Shown here: in pieces, positions 53,690 to 64,000 of the stretch
How the letters are laid out: the number at the start of each line of letters is the position of its first letter
How positions within the stretch are numbered: the first letter of the stretch is position 1
From: Aldrovandia affinis
Taxonomy: Eukaryota > Chordata > Actinopteri > Notacanthiformes > Halosauridae
Length of the DNA: 64,000 bases
Reading direction: 5' to 3'
Assembly (NCBI GenBank): GCA_029706075.1
Contig: JAINUG010000052.1
Span: 5,623,498 to 5,687,497, forward strand
Position numbers and translations under genes: made by a program
The notes under the pieces: generated by a model
Told to the model about the DNA's origin: nothing
The model's input: the letters and a program-made list of their open reading frames with translations, nothing else
Databases searched by the model: none

Positions 53690-54751
53690 AGAGACCCCGG
53701 AGGAGGCAGACTTGGGAGTGCCTGGCCTTGCCGGCGTGGCCGATTCCAGTGGCAATTCCTCAGGTAGCCCTGGCAGGTCACCATGATTTCCAGGCTCTGT
53801 GGAAGCTGTGTCCGCACGCAAGACCAACCGGCCACGCAACTGATCCACATGGCGGCGATGCAATTGCCCATCTGGTGTCTGCACCTTGTATGAAACCGGC
53901 CCGGTGACACTCACAATTACGCCTGGGATCCATTTGTGACCGCCGGTATAACTTCTCATGTACACGTCATCATCTTCTTGGAAACTCCTGTTTGACCCAT
54001 GATGCCCCTCACAGCTCACCTCCTGCTTATGGTGCATGTCACTCACATAGTCCGGATGGAGGCGATCTAGGGCAGTGGTCAGTCGTCGGTTCATGAGAAG
54101 TTCAGCAGGGCTTTTCCCGGTTGCTGAATTGGGGGTGACATGCTGTGATAGCAAAAACCTAGCCAGACGTGTTTGCCAGTCACCGACAGTAATTCGGGAT
54201 AAGGCCTCTTTGGTTGTCTGGACCATGCGTTCGGCTTGGCCATTCAAACTGGGATGGTACGGCGCTGTGGTTACATGCCTGATGCCGTTACGTCTGGCAA
54301 ACTCCTGGAACTCCGCAGAGGTGAAAGAGGCACCATTATCGGAGGCAATGATATCTGGCAATCCGTGAGTCGCAAAGAGGAGTCTCAATGTGCTTATGAC
54401 TGCAGAGGACGACATTGAACTCACAATGGACACATCCAGCCACTTCGAGTGTGAGTCCACTACTATGAGGAATGTTTTTCCTTGGAATGGCCCAGCAAAG
54501 TCTAAGTGTAGACGTGACCATTTCTTGGTTGTCCACTCCCAAGGATGCAGCTGTGCTGTAGGCGGTGCGTGGCATGACCGCTGACAGATTTCGCAAGCGT
54601 TGACTGTTTCCTCTACCTCCCTATCCATACCTGGCCACCATGCATAACTCCTGGCCAGGCCCTTCATGTGTACAATGCCAGGGTGTGCATCGTGCAGCAT
54701 AGCGAGTACCTCCTTCCTCGTCAGGTTGGGAATAACCACACGGCACCCCCA
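53690..54751 (-). pseudogene. Gypsy B integrase
   Basis: In frame with the upstream pol, from which it is separated by one TAG (54754-54752). Zinc domain: HDAHPGIVHMKGLARSYAWW (His pair) and NACEICQRSC (Cys pair). Catalytic core: HLDFAGPFQGKTFLIVVDSH (first Asp), PDIIASDNGASFTSAEFQEF (second Asp) and APYHPSLNGQAERMVQTTKE (Glu), all present. The C-terminal part is KWIPGVIVSVTGPVSYKVQT and RRHVDQLRGR. The last ~20-30 codons (after about ATPARPGTP) belong to the junction with element A. The function is cDNA insertion; the single stop should prevent its normal production. Confidence 0.88.
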
Positions 54752-56986
54752 CTACAAACAGCCCTTATGTGCAGACAACTCATGACGGCGGGAGATGAAT
54801 GGCTTAAAACTGCCGTTGGGCACCTCTGTAGGCCATCCATGCAGGACCCAGCGCAGCACACGGGACAGGACCGGGTCCTTCAATGTAAGGGCAGCAATTC
54901 TTGTGGCATGCAACGGGGCCTCAGGCACCATTTCCAGCAAAAGCACTTCCAGTGGAGGCGGTGTCTCCGTCTCTGCAGTAGGCAGTGGTAAGCGACTCAA
55001 AGCATCCGCATTCGCCAACTGTTTACCTGGCCTGTAGCTCAACTCATAATCATACGCCCCAAGGAGCATACTCCAAGGCAGCATGCGTAGCGACAGGACT
55101 GCCGGCATTGGCTTAGAGTGGTGTAGTAGACCTAACAGGGGTTTGTGGTCAGTGAACACCACAAAGTGGCGGCCAGAGATGTATTGGTGAAATTTTTTAA
55201 CTGCAAAAATGACGGCTAACGCCTCCTTATCGATCTGTGCATAATTCCTTTCCGTGGAAGTGAGTGTTCTGGATGCAAAACATATGGCCTCCCTGCCATT
55301 TGGCTCCATATGGAAAAGCAGCGCCCCCAGGCCATACGGGGAGGCGTCACACACCAGTGGCAGGGGCTTCGTCTCATCATAGTGTGCCAGCACGTCCTCT
55401 GACTGTAGCAACTGCTTTGCAGCGTCGTATGCCTTTCTGTGTGCATCATTCCACTGCCATGGGGCCGACTGGTCAAGCAGGCGATGCAAAGGTTCCAGGA
55501 CAGTAGCCTTGTTGGGCAAAAAACAGCTGTAAAAATTGAGCAGCCCGAGAAATGATTGAAGCTCCGTTTTGTTCTTGGGGAAGGGCGCCTTCTGGATAGC
55601 TTCCACTTTTTCACGTGTATGCCGCACACCATCTCTATCCACGCAAAAACCCCAAAATACTACCTGGTCGGCAGCAAAGATGCACTTTTCCTTTTGCAAT
55701 CGCAACCCCGCTTCCGCAAAGCGTGTCAAAACGGCACACAGCCGCGAGTTGTGCTCTTCAATGGTTTTGCCAGTGACCAGTGTGTCATCCAGATACGGCT
55801 GAACTCCCGAAATCCCAGCAAGAAGGGTATCCATGAAACGTTGAAATATAGACACCGCTGTCGACACCCCGAACTGTAAGCGGCGGGCCCGAAAAAGTCC
55901 ACGATGAGTATTTATGGTAAGTAGCTCTGCAGCCTTGTCATCCAACACAAGCTGCTGATAAGCTTGTTTGAGATCAAGCTTAGTAAAAACCACTCCGCCT
56001 GCTAACTTATAAAACAATTCAGCTACAGTAGGAATCGGGTAAATGTCAGGTTTCACAACTGTATTGACTGTGCAGCGATAATCGCCACATATCCTTAAGC
56101 TACCATCCTTCTTCGCTACTGGTACAATGGGTGTGGCCGACCTTGAATGTCGCACTGGCTCAAAAATACCCTGAGCTACCAGTTTATCAAGTTCCTCATC
56201 TAGTTTTGGTCGGAGGGCGAATGGCACTGGTCGCGCTTTAAAAAATCTTGGTGAGGCTGTAGGATCAATATCAGTGGATACTGGGGGGGTGCGTGCAGCC
56301 CCAAACTCCTGGAAAACTTCTGCATATTTGTTCACGATGGCATCTACGGATTGCCAGTTCACCTGATGCACCCCCACCAATGAGATGCCTAGGGCATTAA
56401 ACCAGTCTCGTCCCAGGAGACTCGTCCCCTGACCCTGTACAACAAACAAGGGCAATGTATCCCGTCTGCCTTGATACTGCACCTCCACAAAAATTCTCCC
56501 TTTAATCCGGAGCTCCGCTTGTGACCACTGCCGCAGCACGCTACTGACTTTATGTATTACAGGAGGCAGGACAGGCCACAGTGTGTGATAGGTGCTCTCA
56601 CCTATTAAAGAGCATGCAGCCCCAGAGTCCACTTCCATTACATGTGTTTTGTTATTCAGGATCACAGTGGCTTGATATGGCTGTTTTCTTTCAGCGTCCG
56701 ACTGCTGACCTGTGTGGTAGATGCCATATTCCTCCTGTTCCGTCCGTGTAACCGTGTGTGCTTGCTGTGCTGATTGGGGGGCTGTCGCAGGAGATTCGGT
56801 AGTGGCACTATCCCTGGTCTTCTTTAAACAAACACGAGCTATGTGGCCCTTCTTTTTGCAATAATGGCATATGGCCATGGTAAATTTGCAATTGCGTGGG
56901 TTGTGTGTGCCACCACATCGGAAACATGGCCTCTGATCAATTTGAGCCTTTGCTTGCTTTTCTTCCATAGTGGGCTGACTGTGCAT
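54752..56986 (-). pseudogene. Gypsy B pol: zinc knuckles, protease, RT, RNase H
   Basis: A 744-codon open frame with no internal stop. Two CCHC-like knuckles (PCFRCGGTHNPRNCKF and CHYCKKKGHIARVC, about residues 20-53). Protease MEVDSGAACSLIGESTY and LLGRDWFNALGI. RT: PVPFALRPKLDEELDKLVAQ, IVPVAKKDGSLRICGDYR, FTKLDLKQAYQQLVLDDKA, RRLQFGVSTAVSIFQRFMD, QPYLDDTLVTG (catalytic YLDD). RNase H: LPLVCDASPYGLGALLF, NYAQIDKEALAVIFAVKKF and FVVFTDHKPLLGLL. It ends with the linker SYRPGKQLANADALSRLPLP. All catalytic residues are kept. The in-frame stop at 54752 cuts off integrase. Confidence 0.9.
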
Positions 56987-57554
56987 TTTGATGTACTTCC
57001 GTCATTTGCGGTGGACCAGCTCGCTCTGGACGGAGCACGCGAGCATTTAACATAGCAGTTTCTGCAGCTAGTGCTCTCTCCTCAGCGTCTTTAAAAGTCA
57101 ATCTGTGTTCCGCCAGCAGGCGGCGCTGGAGCGCTTCATCAAGCACCCCACAGACAATACGATCACGCAGCATAGCCTCCAGTTGGTCACCAAAAACACA
57201 GTGAACCGACAGTTTACATAGCTCCGCAATGTAACTTGAAATGTTTTGGTTTGCTTTCTGTTTGCAATTATGAAACTGAAAACGCTGAACGATTTCTGAA
57301 GGGGTTGGGCTATAATGACGCTTCAAAGCTGTTACAATGTCCGCAAAATCCACCGTAGTGGGCAACCGTGGTGCGAGCACAGAACGCAATATGGAATATG
57401 TTGCTGGCCCACACACACTGAGTAACACCGCGCGCTTTTTTCCATCTTCCCCTATTTCGTTAGCCTCGAAAAAACATTCCAATCGTTCAATGTATTCTTC
57501 AATTGAATTGTCAGAGCCTTCATCAAACTCCTCTATCCTCCCCAGCGTGGCCAT
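56937..57554 (-). pseudogene. Gypsy B gag (capsid part)
   Basis: A 205-codon frame of capsid-like sequence: EEYIERLECFFEANEIGED, VCGPATYSILRSVLAP, VTALKRHYSPTPSEIVQRFQ, FHNCKQKANQNISSYIAELC and LRDRIVCGVLDEALQRRLLA. It lacks the zinc knuckles, which lie in pol. The pol frame is offset by +1 and overlaps by about 50 bases. A one-base indel near the AAAA at about 56988 is the simplest cause, because knuckles normally follow gag in frame; programmed +1 shifting is less likely. Confidence 0.82.
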
Positions 57555-57715
57555 CGTGCTACTTTATTTACAGTTCACAAGCGACGTAGGAGCTTTGTTA
57601 GCTAACTAGCTTGGTAGCCGTAAAGTTCTAGCCGTCTCAATCTCAAACAGACACAAGAAACTCCACAGTTCTCGTAAAAACCTGCTCTTTGGGTTCGGAT
57701 CCGCTTCGTCGCCAG
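57555..57715 (-). other. Gypsy B leader and primer-binding region
   Basis: Directly after the putative LTR, the minus strand reads CTGGCGACGAAGCGGATCC, a start common in Mag-type Gypsy elements and the likely primer-binding site. No coding signal up to the gag start. Confidence 0.55.
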
Positions 57716-57919
57716 TGTAAGATCCGTCAGGAAGACAAGTGAGACGTTATAACAGGGGGGGAGTTTACTGAACAGCTTCATAGGAAACATCCGTACAGAA
57801 CAGTATAGATGTGCTTTTCTAGCTCACAGCCAACTGGCTAAAACAAGTCAGGCATCGCGATATGCGCATGTGCCTTCTTAAGTGCGCATGTGCATCACAT
57901 CCAACCCCAATACACTACA
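57716..57919 (-). mobile_element. Putative short 5' LTR of Gypsy B (204 bp)
   Basis: On the minus strand it starts TGTAGTGTATTGGGG and ends GGATCTTACA, so TGTA...TACA ends. It lies just upstream of the primer-binding-like TGGCGACGAAG. It contains a pair of GCGCATGTGC-type repeats near 57862-57895. The partner LTR is missing, so the length rests on these ends only. Confidence 0.65.
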
Positions 57920-58155
57920 GGTTGGAGGAAAGATCAATACTGAGACTGCAAAAGACTTTCTCAAATGTGGGGAGATACTTCCCAACTGATGTGCAATTAA
58001 GGTGAAGAATGTATTGAACTGCAAGAATATGAAAACTACTAAGTGCGTCAACTATCCTTTTATCCACCGGCAGTGACAAAGGCGAACTGAACCACCTCCT
58101 CTGAGACAGAACCTGCCAAGCCATCGACTGTTACAACGATGCACACAGAGCCGCT
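57920..58155. other. No gene seen
   Basis: Flank right of the Gypsy LTR. No feature recognised. Confidence 0.4.
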
Positions 58156-58159
58156 TGAA

Positions 58160-58290
58160 CGTGGTGAAATCATACTGTCTTCCCTCCCCCCTCACCCTGG
58201 AACAGACAGCCAGTTGCTGGCCCGAGGCGGGACTCCCAGCCAGAGCCAGGTTGCAGTGTGTTTACCAGTCATGCCACCTGAGGCCCCTAA
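58160..58290 (-). mobile_element. Degenerate SINE fragment
   Basis: The minus strand holds CTGGCTCTGGCTGGGAGTCC and CAGCAACTGGCTGTCTGTTC...AGGGTGAGGGGGGA. These resemble the body of the SINE at 13588-13957 (GTCGGCTCTGGCCGGGAG and GCAATTGGCTGTCCGCCCC). The tRNA-like head is decayed. Confidence 0.5.
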
Positions 58291-60186
58291 TGAAACACCA
58301 TTTTAGAGTGGGTGCAGTCCAAAACAGACATGTGGCAGCTGGTTGTGGGTTCAAAAACGTATACACTGTACTGAATAATTATCCCAATCAGAATTTTACA
58401 GCATTGCATTATAAATAAACCAAAGATGTGACCAGTATCATTTTAATTCAGGGGATTAATGTTTACTAGGGATCAGCCTCAATACTATTAATTTTTACTA
58501 GGGATCAATCAGCCAATACCAATACTGATCATTTGTTATTTATTGTCCTACTTGTTCCCTGGCAAAAAAATAAATAATCATTATACTTTTCAATGAGCAC
58601 AAATTAAATCATACAAATGTATGGAACAGCTTTTATTGTAACATTCTTTCACATACTTGTTGTACTGTGCTACTGTGCTGATCAGATTTGATGTATTAAA
58701 ATGCTTGCTTGAGTTGCCTCCTCTTGAAATCTCACTGGAGCATTTGGTAAAAATAGCAAATTGGTTGTCTTTCTCTGACACCTACAATGCGTTGCTACCA
58801 ACACGGCATTGGGGATGTGTTTGCATTACAACTATGGAGCTGATAACAAAATCGAGTCAAGAGACACAGAGCGGGACAGGGAGACTGCTAAAGACGTTTC
58901 GAATAAATACTTAACATATACAACAAACAAAATAAACACAGGCCGGGCCCGGCACCTACAGTAATCTTTACACAGGCACTAAAACATGGAACCACAGAAA
59001 TACTGATCCATGGTGTGGTCAGGGATGGCTCTATGTTGGTTGTGGGCTGAGCGGTCTAGGTGACCAAAAAGCCAATGTCCGCTCATGCCCACGGCCTTCA
59101 AAACCAAACCCAGATAAAGCTATGAGCTATAGTTATAACATAGAGAATAACTTGAGGGGCTCCCTCCCTCTCTCCTATGAACACTTAAAGTGTGACTGCT
59201 TGATGGCTTGGGTCATTCTAGCATTCTAGGTGTTTGATTCTTGCATTCTTGGGAAATCTGGTCCCAGCTCACACTTCAGTGTTCGTTTTTCATTGTTTCG
59301 TGGCTGTGTGTGGTGCACTTTGGTGTATTCTTCTTCAATTTTCATCTCTTTCGTCATTTTTATGTCTAGGATTTAATGTTTGTTAAGGTGGTAAACCTGC
59401 ATCAAGATTTGACGCTGAATATTTAGCCTTTGTCTTAGTGTTGTAACAAGCTATTAATTTTAATTGAATTGTGAGTTGTATATTTTCATGAAGGTTGATC
59501 CAGCTCTGCCTACCAAAGAATTTGGCAATTTAGTTGACAGTTGGCATCCAGTGCGGCAATTATTCATTTAAGTCAAATAAATATATTTTACATGTAGGAT
59601 AAGTGAGGGGTTTTAATATGTAATACCATTTGTGTTCAGTATTCAGAGTGCTGAATCTTAAACAAGCATATTAGACTGTCAAGGCTACTGGATTCAGGAA
59701 ATAGATATGTTTGTTAAATTTTCACTTGCCCGACAGTGTCAACAGAAGTTACAGGCCAGTACAGGACTGCTGAAGTTCATAGGTGAGACACGGCTACAAA
59801 ATACAATTTCCAACACACGCCAAATTATTTTCTACTGGGAGACATATCGACGGTGTGGATTAACAGAAAAGAAAACTCCTTTGGCAGAATCATTTTTGGG
59901 GACTGGAAATAGTTCAGAAAACATTGAAATACCAGTCACCGTTTCAAACATCACTAAGGCTACAAGGCAACCCTCAAATACAACTGAGGGTGTACCATGG
60001 AAACCAGGACTGTGTTGTGAAACGACCACAGGAGCACAAGAGCAGCCTTTTTTTTTCTTTTTCTGTTCATACTACCAGTACGTTTGGATGCGGTACGTCT
60101 GAACAAGCATGTAACCACATTTGGAAACTTACGTGTTACCAGACCACCTTGCCCTTGTATCACACACAAGATCACTCAAAACACAC

Positions 60187-60218
<32 letters not shown>

Positions 60219-61440
60219 CTGCACGCACACATGTGCACGCACAGTACCACTGCACTGCAGCAAACACAGCAGAAGAATGTTTCGAATGGAAGGTGAAATC
60301 TCCCTTCATTTGCACGTCTGTCATAAAAGTGCCATCACAGGTATTCCATCTTGGGCCACATGTGTACAGGGTCAGCAAACAGCAGTAGGCCTGCCCACAT
60401 TTGGGCCTAAACAAGGCTTTACGAGCAAGGAAAAGACATTTACCCAATGAAAAACATGAATATTACCGATAAGATTTTTCTTAGATGCCTATTTTTGTGT
60501 GCAGTTTGGACTCAAAATTCATAAACTGGTATTGTGAAGTGATTTAATTTAGCCCTCAGTAACTGAACACAAAATCTGCAAACTCTATAAACAGTGTGAC
60601 AATAGCAGGTTGATTTTGTTTCATAAAAACGAATAAAGTAACGGGACGAATACGGTGAAATTGATAGTTTTATTATATTAGAAGGACTTGTATTTTTTAT
60701 TTAGCACTTTAAGAAAATTACCAAGCACTTACTAGCCGATAGTCAATGCTTTTGAAATTGGAATGCACTGCAATTGAATTGTAGCAAATCTTCATTTTCA
60801 ACAAATATATTCACAGAAACAGAATAAATACAATTTTGTTACTGCAAGTACTGTAACAAAGTGGCCCCAGCAGCAGATGGGAAGTTATCACGAAAAGGAA
60901 TATGAAGAATGTATGGCGAAAATAAGAGATCATATGCAGACACAAAAAGGCAGCTGTGTATATATATATATACATTTTTGTATTTGTTTACGCAAAGTGC
61001 AAACTTTATACTTTAAATTATGCTTGAAAACTTACCGCACATACAAGCATTCAATGTTTAATAAAGTTGTGTTTGAATTTTTGTATATACTCAGCTTTTT
61101 TCCGCATACAAATGATCATTTCAATATCGTTATCTAAGTATTTGGCCAACATATTATGCTAATTATAATTGGCCATATCGCCCAACTCTGGCATGCATCT
61201 TGTGCAGGACTGCATGAAGTGCCAGAGTGCTCGTGATAGCTAGACAATTGCAGCATCATCAGTAAATTAGGCGTACACTCAAAAAAATGATTATGGTCTC
61301 ATGTAGTTTTAATATTTTTAAATTATGTCCATGTTACTCAAATAAATTAATTTTGGATATAAACATATTTCTAATTAATGAGTTTAACATAAATATCCCA
61401 GTTTTTAACCTAGTCTTAACATCTAATAAATGTAGTTATG
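58291..61440. other. No gene seen; one CA microsatellite
   Basis: AT-rich. The 131-codon plus frame at 59707-60102 has no family resemblance, no convincing composition and a long Phe run from a T tract, so it is not called. A (CA)n tract is annotated separately. Confidence 0.5.
60181..60214. repeat. (CA)n microsatellite
   Basis: About 17 CA units with one CT interruption, followed by GCACGCACACATGTGCACGC. A possible polymorphic marker. Confidence 0.95.
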
Positions 61441-61469
61441 ATAGAGCAAAGCAAAAGTGTCACTTCTGT

Positions 61470-61602
61470 CTGAAACCAACCCAGAACGCATGCGCAAAGG
61501 AAGCCTGCCAGAAGAGGGAAACTTTTCTGTCCGCCATTTTCTCATCTCACCACACAGGACGAAGGACAGCCTTCGTGTAAACCTTGACCCTTTTGCCTGG
61601 TA
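61470..61602 (+). promoter_or_regulatory. Candidate promoter / first exon with YY1-like site
   Basis: The stretch is less AT-rich than its surroundings and holds ACGCATGCGCAAAG (an NRF1-like TGCGCATGCG-related palindrome) and GTCCGCCATTTTCTC (YY1 core CCGCCATTTT). A donor-like TG/GTAAGAATA follows at 61600. NRF1 and YY1 sites near a donor suggest a housekeeping-type first exon, or a promoter borrowed by a transposon. There is no gene model downstream except LINE sequence, so the call is tentative. Confidence 0.3.
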
Positions 61603-61889
61603 AGAATATTATTTCAATTATTTGACATATGTTTTGCAATAATTGTTTATTTAGGAGAGCACAATTGTAGTTAATGGCATTTACACATTGTGACAGCGTC
61701 TTTAAAACTAGCTAAGCTAGCTAACTGTTAGCTAATGTTAATGTTAACGTACCTCTGTCTTTTCAAAATAATTTGCTATATATGAAAGGAGCAATATTTT
61801 CATGTGTGAATTATCCACTGCTTCGCGGAGAAGGCCCGAAGCCTCTTGGAGCCAGCAGTAGCTTTGAGCTAAGGGAACCTCGAAGTGCT

Positions 61890-62250
61890 GCGTGCTAACG
61901 GAGCTAGCCCGTGAACAAGAGAAGCCACAGGTTGCGCTGTAGCTTCGTCATCCACTCTATTATATGAGCCATCGCCAAAGCAGAGGAAAAGAGTGAGGAC
62001 ACCCGACGATGCTTTGGTTAGCTCACTAATATGCTAAGGCAGGTAGCTGGCAGCTGGGCCTTTTGCCCGGCAGCGGCATTGCCTTCCTAGTGAGCTAACC
62101 AAAGCGTCGGCGGTCGTCCTCACCCTTTCCTCGGCTTCGGCATTGGTGCAGACTGGCGTGGATGATGGAGCTACAGTGCAAAATGTCGCTTCACATGTTC
62201 CATCTCCCTGAAGAAATCAACAGAGCTGCTAGATAGTCCCGTTAGCCCTC
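61890..62250. repeat. Long imperfect fold-back (arms ~115-140 bp)
   Basis: The core arms 61974-62028 and 62088-62145 pair almost completely (GCTTTGGTTAGCTCACTA with its reverse complement, and GAGGAAAAGAGTGAGGAC with GTCCTCACCCTTTCCTC). Pairing extends outward with more mismatches through GCTGTAGCTTCGTCATCCAC (about 61935) and GTGGATGATGGAGCTACAG (about 62160), to roughly 61890 and 62250. The loop is about 59 bases. Confidence 0.8.
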
Positions 62251-62269
62251 CTCCAGGAAGCCAGCGTTG

Positions 62270-64000
62270 CTAGGTGGGACAAATACAGAGCTGTTCCCCT
62301 CCCCCACCTGGGACAGTCTGATCACCTCTCTTTGTTCCTACTACCCAAGTACACCCCACTCATCAAACGGATTAAGCCCCTGACCAGATCTGTGAAGATA
62401 TGGCCTGAGGGGGCAGACTCTGAGCTACAGCACCGGCTACAACCCACGGACTGGAGCCTGTTTGCCACCCAGGCCACCACAGACTCCCACATAGACATTC
62501 ACTTCTACACCTCCTCTGTTTTGGACCATATCAGCTCCAATATCGACAGTGTCACCACCATCAAACGGATTACCACTTTCCCCAATCAGAAGCCGTGGAT
62601 GAACAGAGAGGTCCGCTTACAGCTGAAAGCACGTGACACCGCTTTTAGATCTGGTGACAAGTGGGCCTACTGCTCAGCCAGGGCTGACCTGAACAGGGCA
62701 ATCAAGCAGGCCAAGCACAGCCACAAGCTCAAGGTTGAGGATCACTTCAACACCAATGATCCCTGATGCATGTGGCAGGGCATCCAGGCCATGACGGACT
62801 ACAAACCCTCCAACAACTCCCCCCCCGCAACTGACCCCTCCCTCCCTGATGAACTCAATAACTTCTATGCCCGCTTTGATAGAGACAACCGGGAGACGCC
62901 CACCAGGGCTGCTCTCCCTGCTGATCTCCAACCCTTCACTCTCTCCTCCACGGATGTGTTCGCCGCACTGAGCAGGACTAATGCACGTAAGGCAGCTGGG
63001 CCTGATGGCATCCCCGGCCGGGTGCTCAGGAACTGTGCTGAGCAGCTGACGGAGGTGTTCACTGACATTTTCAACCGGTCTCTAGCCCAGGCAACTGTCC
63101 CAGCGTGCTTCAAGACCACCTCCATCGTGCCTGTGCCGAAACACTCCTATGCGACGAGCCACAATGACTTCCGCCCTGTTACACTCACCTCCACCATCAT
63201 GAAGTGCTTCGAGAGGCTCACCTCAAATCTGGCCTCTCACCATCTCTCGACAAACATCAATTTGCCTACCGTGAGAACAGGAGCATGGACGACGCCATCT
63301 CTTCCGCGCTACACTCGGCCCTCACCCACCTGGACGAGAGCAACACTCACGTGCGAATGCTGTTCATCGACTTCAGCTCAGCATTCAACACCATCATCCC
63401 CTCCAAACTCATCTCCAAGCTTGGTGACCTTATGGTAACCAAGGACCTGGACATCATCCCCTCCGTCTGCAACTGGATCCTCGACTTCCTGACCAACAGA
63501 CCCCAGTCTGTTAGGATAGGCAACCTCACCTCCTCCACCCTAACCCTGAACACCGGCGTCCCACAAGGCTGCATGCTGAGCCCCCTTCTCTACTCCCTCT
63601 TCACCTACGACTGCACTCCTATGCATGATACCAATACCATCATCAAGTTTGCAGACGACACTACGGTGGTGGGCCTCATCAAAAACAACGATGAGACGGC
63701 CTACAGGGAGGAGATCCAGCACCTGGCGACGTGGTGCGCCGACAACAACCTGGCACTGAACACCAAGAAGACTAAGGAGCTCATCGTGGACTTCAGGAAG
63801 ACTAGGGCTGTCGCTCACGCCCCCGTCCACATCAATGGGGCGGAGGTCGAACGTGTCTCCAGCTTCAAATTCCTGGGTGTCCACATCTCCGAGGACCTCT
63901 CCTGGACCTTCAACACCTCATCACTGGTCAAGAAGGCTCACCAGCGTCTCTTCTTTCTGAGGAGACTGAGGAAAGCCCACCTATCTCCTCAGATCCTGGT
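62270..64000 (+). mobile_element. CR1/Rex1-like LINE, 5' truncated, runs off the window end
   Basis: Begins in the last endonuclease motif (PHLGQSDHLSLFLLPKYTP), so most of the endonuclease is absent. Linker, RT fingers, palm and thumb follow, to the window end. It is similar in design to the LINE at 47256-50970 but a different family (FADD in place of [15 protein letters not shown]). Confidence 0.88.
62275..64000 (+). pseudogene. LINE reverse transcriptase frame, stop and frameshift, partial
   Basis: Segments: TTFPNQKPWMNREVRLQLKA and SARADLNRAIKQAKHSHKLK (linker); a TGA at 62764 where family members have a charged residue before [87 protein letters not shown] frameshift near 63240-63265 leads into [40 protein letters not shown] (first Asp), [35 protein letters not shown] and [14 protein letters not shown] (catalytic FADD). 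It then continues [18 protein letters not shown] to the end of the window. Catalytic residues are kept but the copy is dead. Confidence 0.88.

Larger units (their letters stand above)
50990..53700 (-). mobile_element. Gypsy element A, degraded pol, no LTRs
   Basis: Read leftwards: aspartic protease (DSGAAGNFMD near 53620), RT, RNase H, integrase and a C-terminal region (YVGPFKVL near 51140). Many stops and frameshifts. The right side abuts the integrase end of Gypsy element B near 53700. The left side is cut by the 3' end of the CR1-like LINE. Neither LTR is present. It is the same family as the remnants at 9520 and 38185. Confidence 0.85.
53690..57919 (-). mobile_element. Gypsy element B (Mag-like lineage), near intact, 3' end missing
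   Basis: Read leftwards: putative 5' LTR (57919-57716), leader, gag (57554-56937), pol with zinc knuckles, protease, RT and RNase H (56986-54752), one stop, then integrase (54739-53690). It is truncated at the end of integrase where it meets element A, so there is no 3' LTR. The gag and zinc-knuckle architecture is the type often annotated as K02A2.6-like. It is the best preserved LTR element in the window. Confidence 0.85.

Noticed and set aside
59707..60102. 131-codon open frame on +
   Set aside because: No recognised motif, a Phe run from a T tract, and AT-rich surroundings without splice or start context; likely chance.

Overview
The window looks like ray-finned (teleost) fish DNA. It carries intronless odorant-receptor genes of teleost type and a dense mix of transposon groups typical of fish: L1, L2, RTE, CR1/Rex1-like LINEs, Gypsy, retrovirus-like LTRs, hAT, PIF/Harbinger, Tc1-like elements and tRNA-derived SINEs. 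I cannot name the species. No bacterial-type operon, CRISPR array, rRNA gene or functional tRNA gene was seen.

The only genes that look functional are four odorant receptors (ORs): one on + (14375-15361) and three on - (27678-28667, 31761-32750, 40743-41684). Receptors 2 and 3 are twin copies in a recent ~4.08 kb direct tandem duplication (25391-29472 and 29473-33556). The twins differ at 9 bases in the coding region by eye, 8 of which change the protein, and three of those are packed into extracellular loop 2.

Layout. 1-1292: 5' half of a hAT transposon (-). 1300-7440: old L1 (-) with a solo LTR inserted inside its YADD motif. 7455-7881: piece of L2. 7885-10440: truncated retroviral LTRs and a heavily deleted Gypsy. 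10.4-14.3 kb: mostly empty sequence, SINEs and a solo LTR. 14.4-15.4 kb: OR1. 15.8-20.4 kb: deleted RTE, SINE pieces, a non-autonomous hAT with a solo LTR inside, and a 74-bp tandem repeat. 22.7-25.4 kb: rest of an L2, again split by a solo LTR. 25.4-33.6 kb: OR tandem duplication. 34.2-38.4 kb: L2 tail, Harbinger, Tc1 and Gypsy scraps. 40.7-41.7 kb: OR4. 42-47 kb: AT-rich, repetitive, no genes. 47.3-51 kb: nearly full-length CR1/Rex1-like LINE. 51-57.9 kb: two abutting Gypsy elements, the second close to intact. 58-62 kb: little. 61.9-62.25 kb: long fold-back. 62.27 kb to the end: another CR1-like LINE.

I did not find a convincing new molecular system. The most informative signals are evolutionary: the OR twins, the nested insertions with readable target-site duplications, two L2 pieces that are exactly collinear although 14.8 kb apart, and long palindromes.
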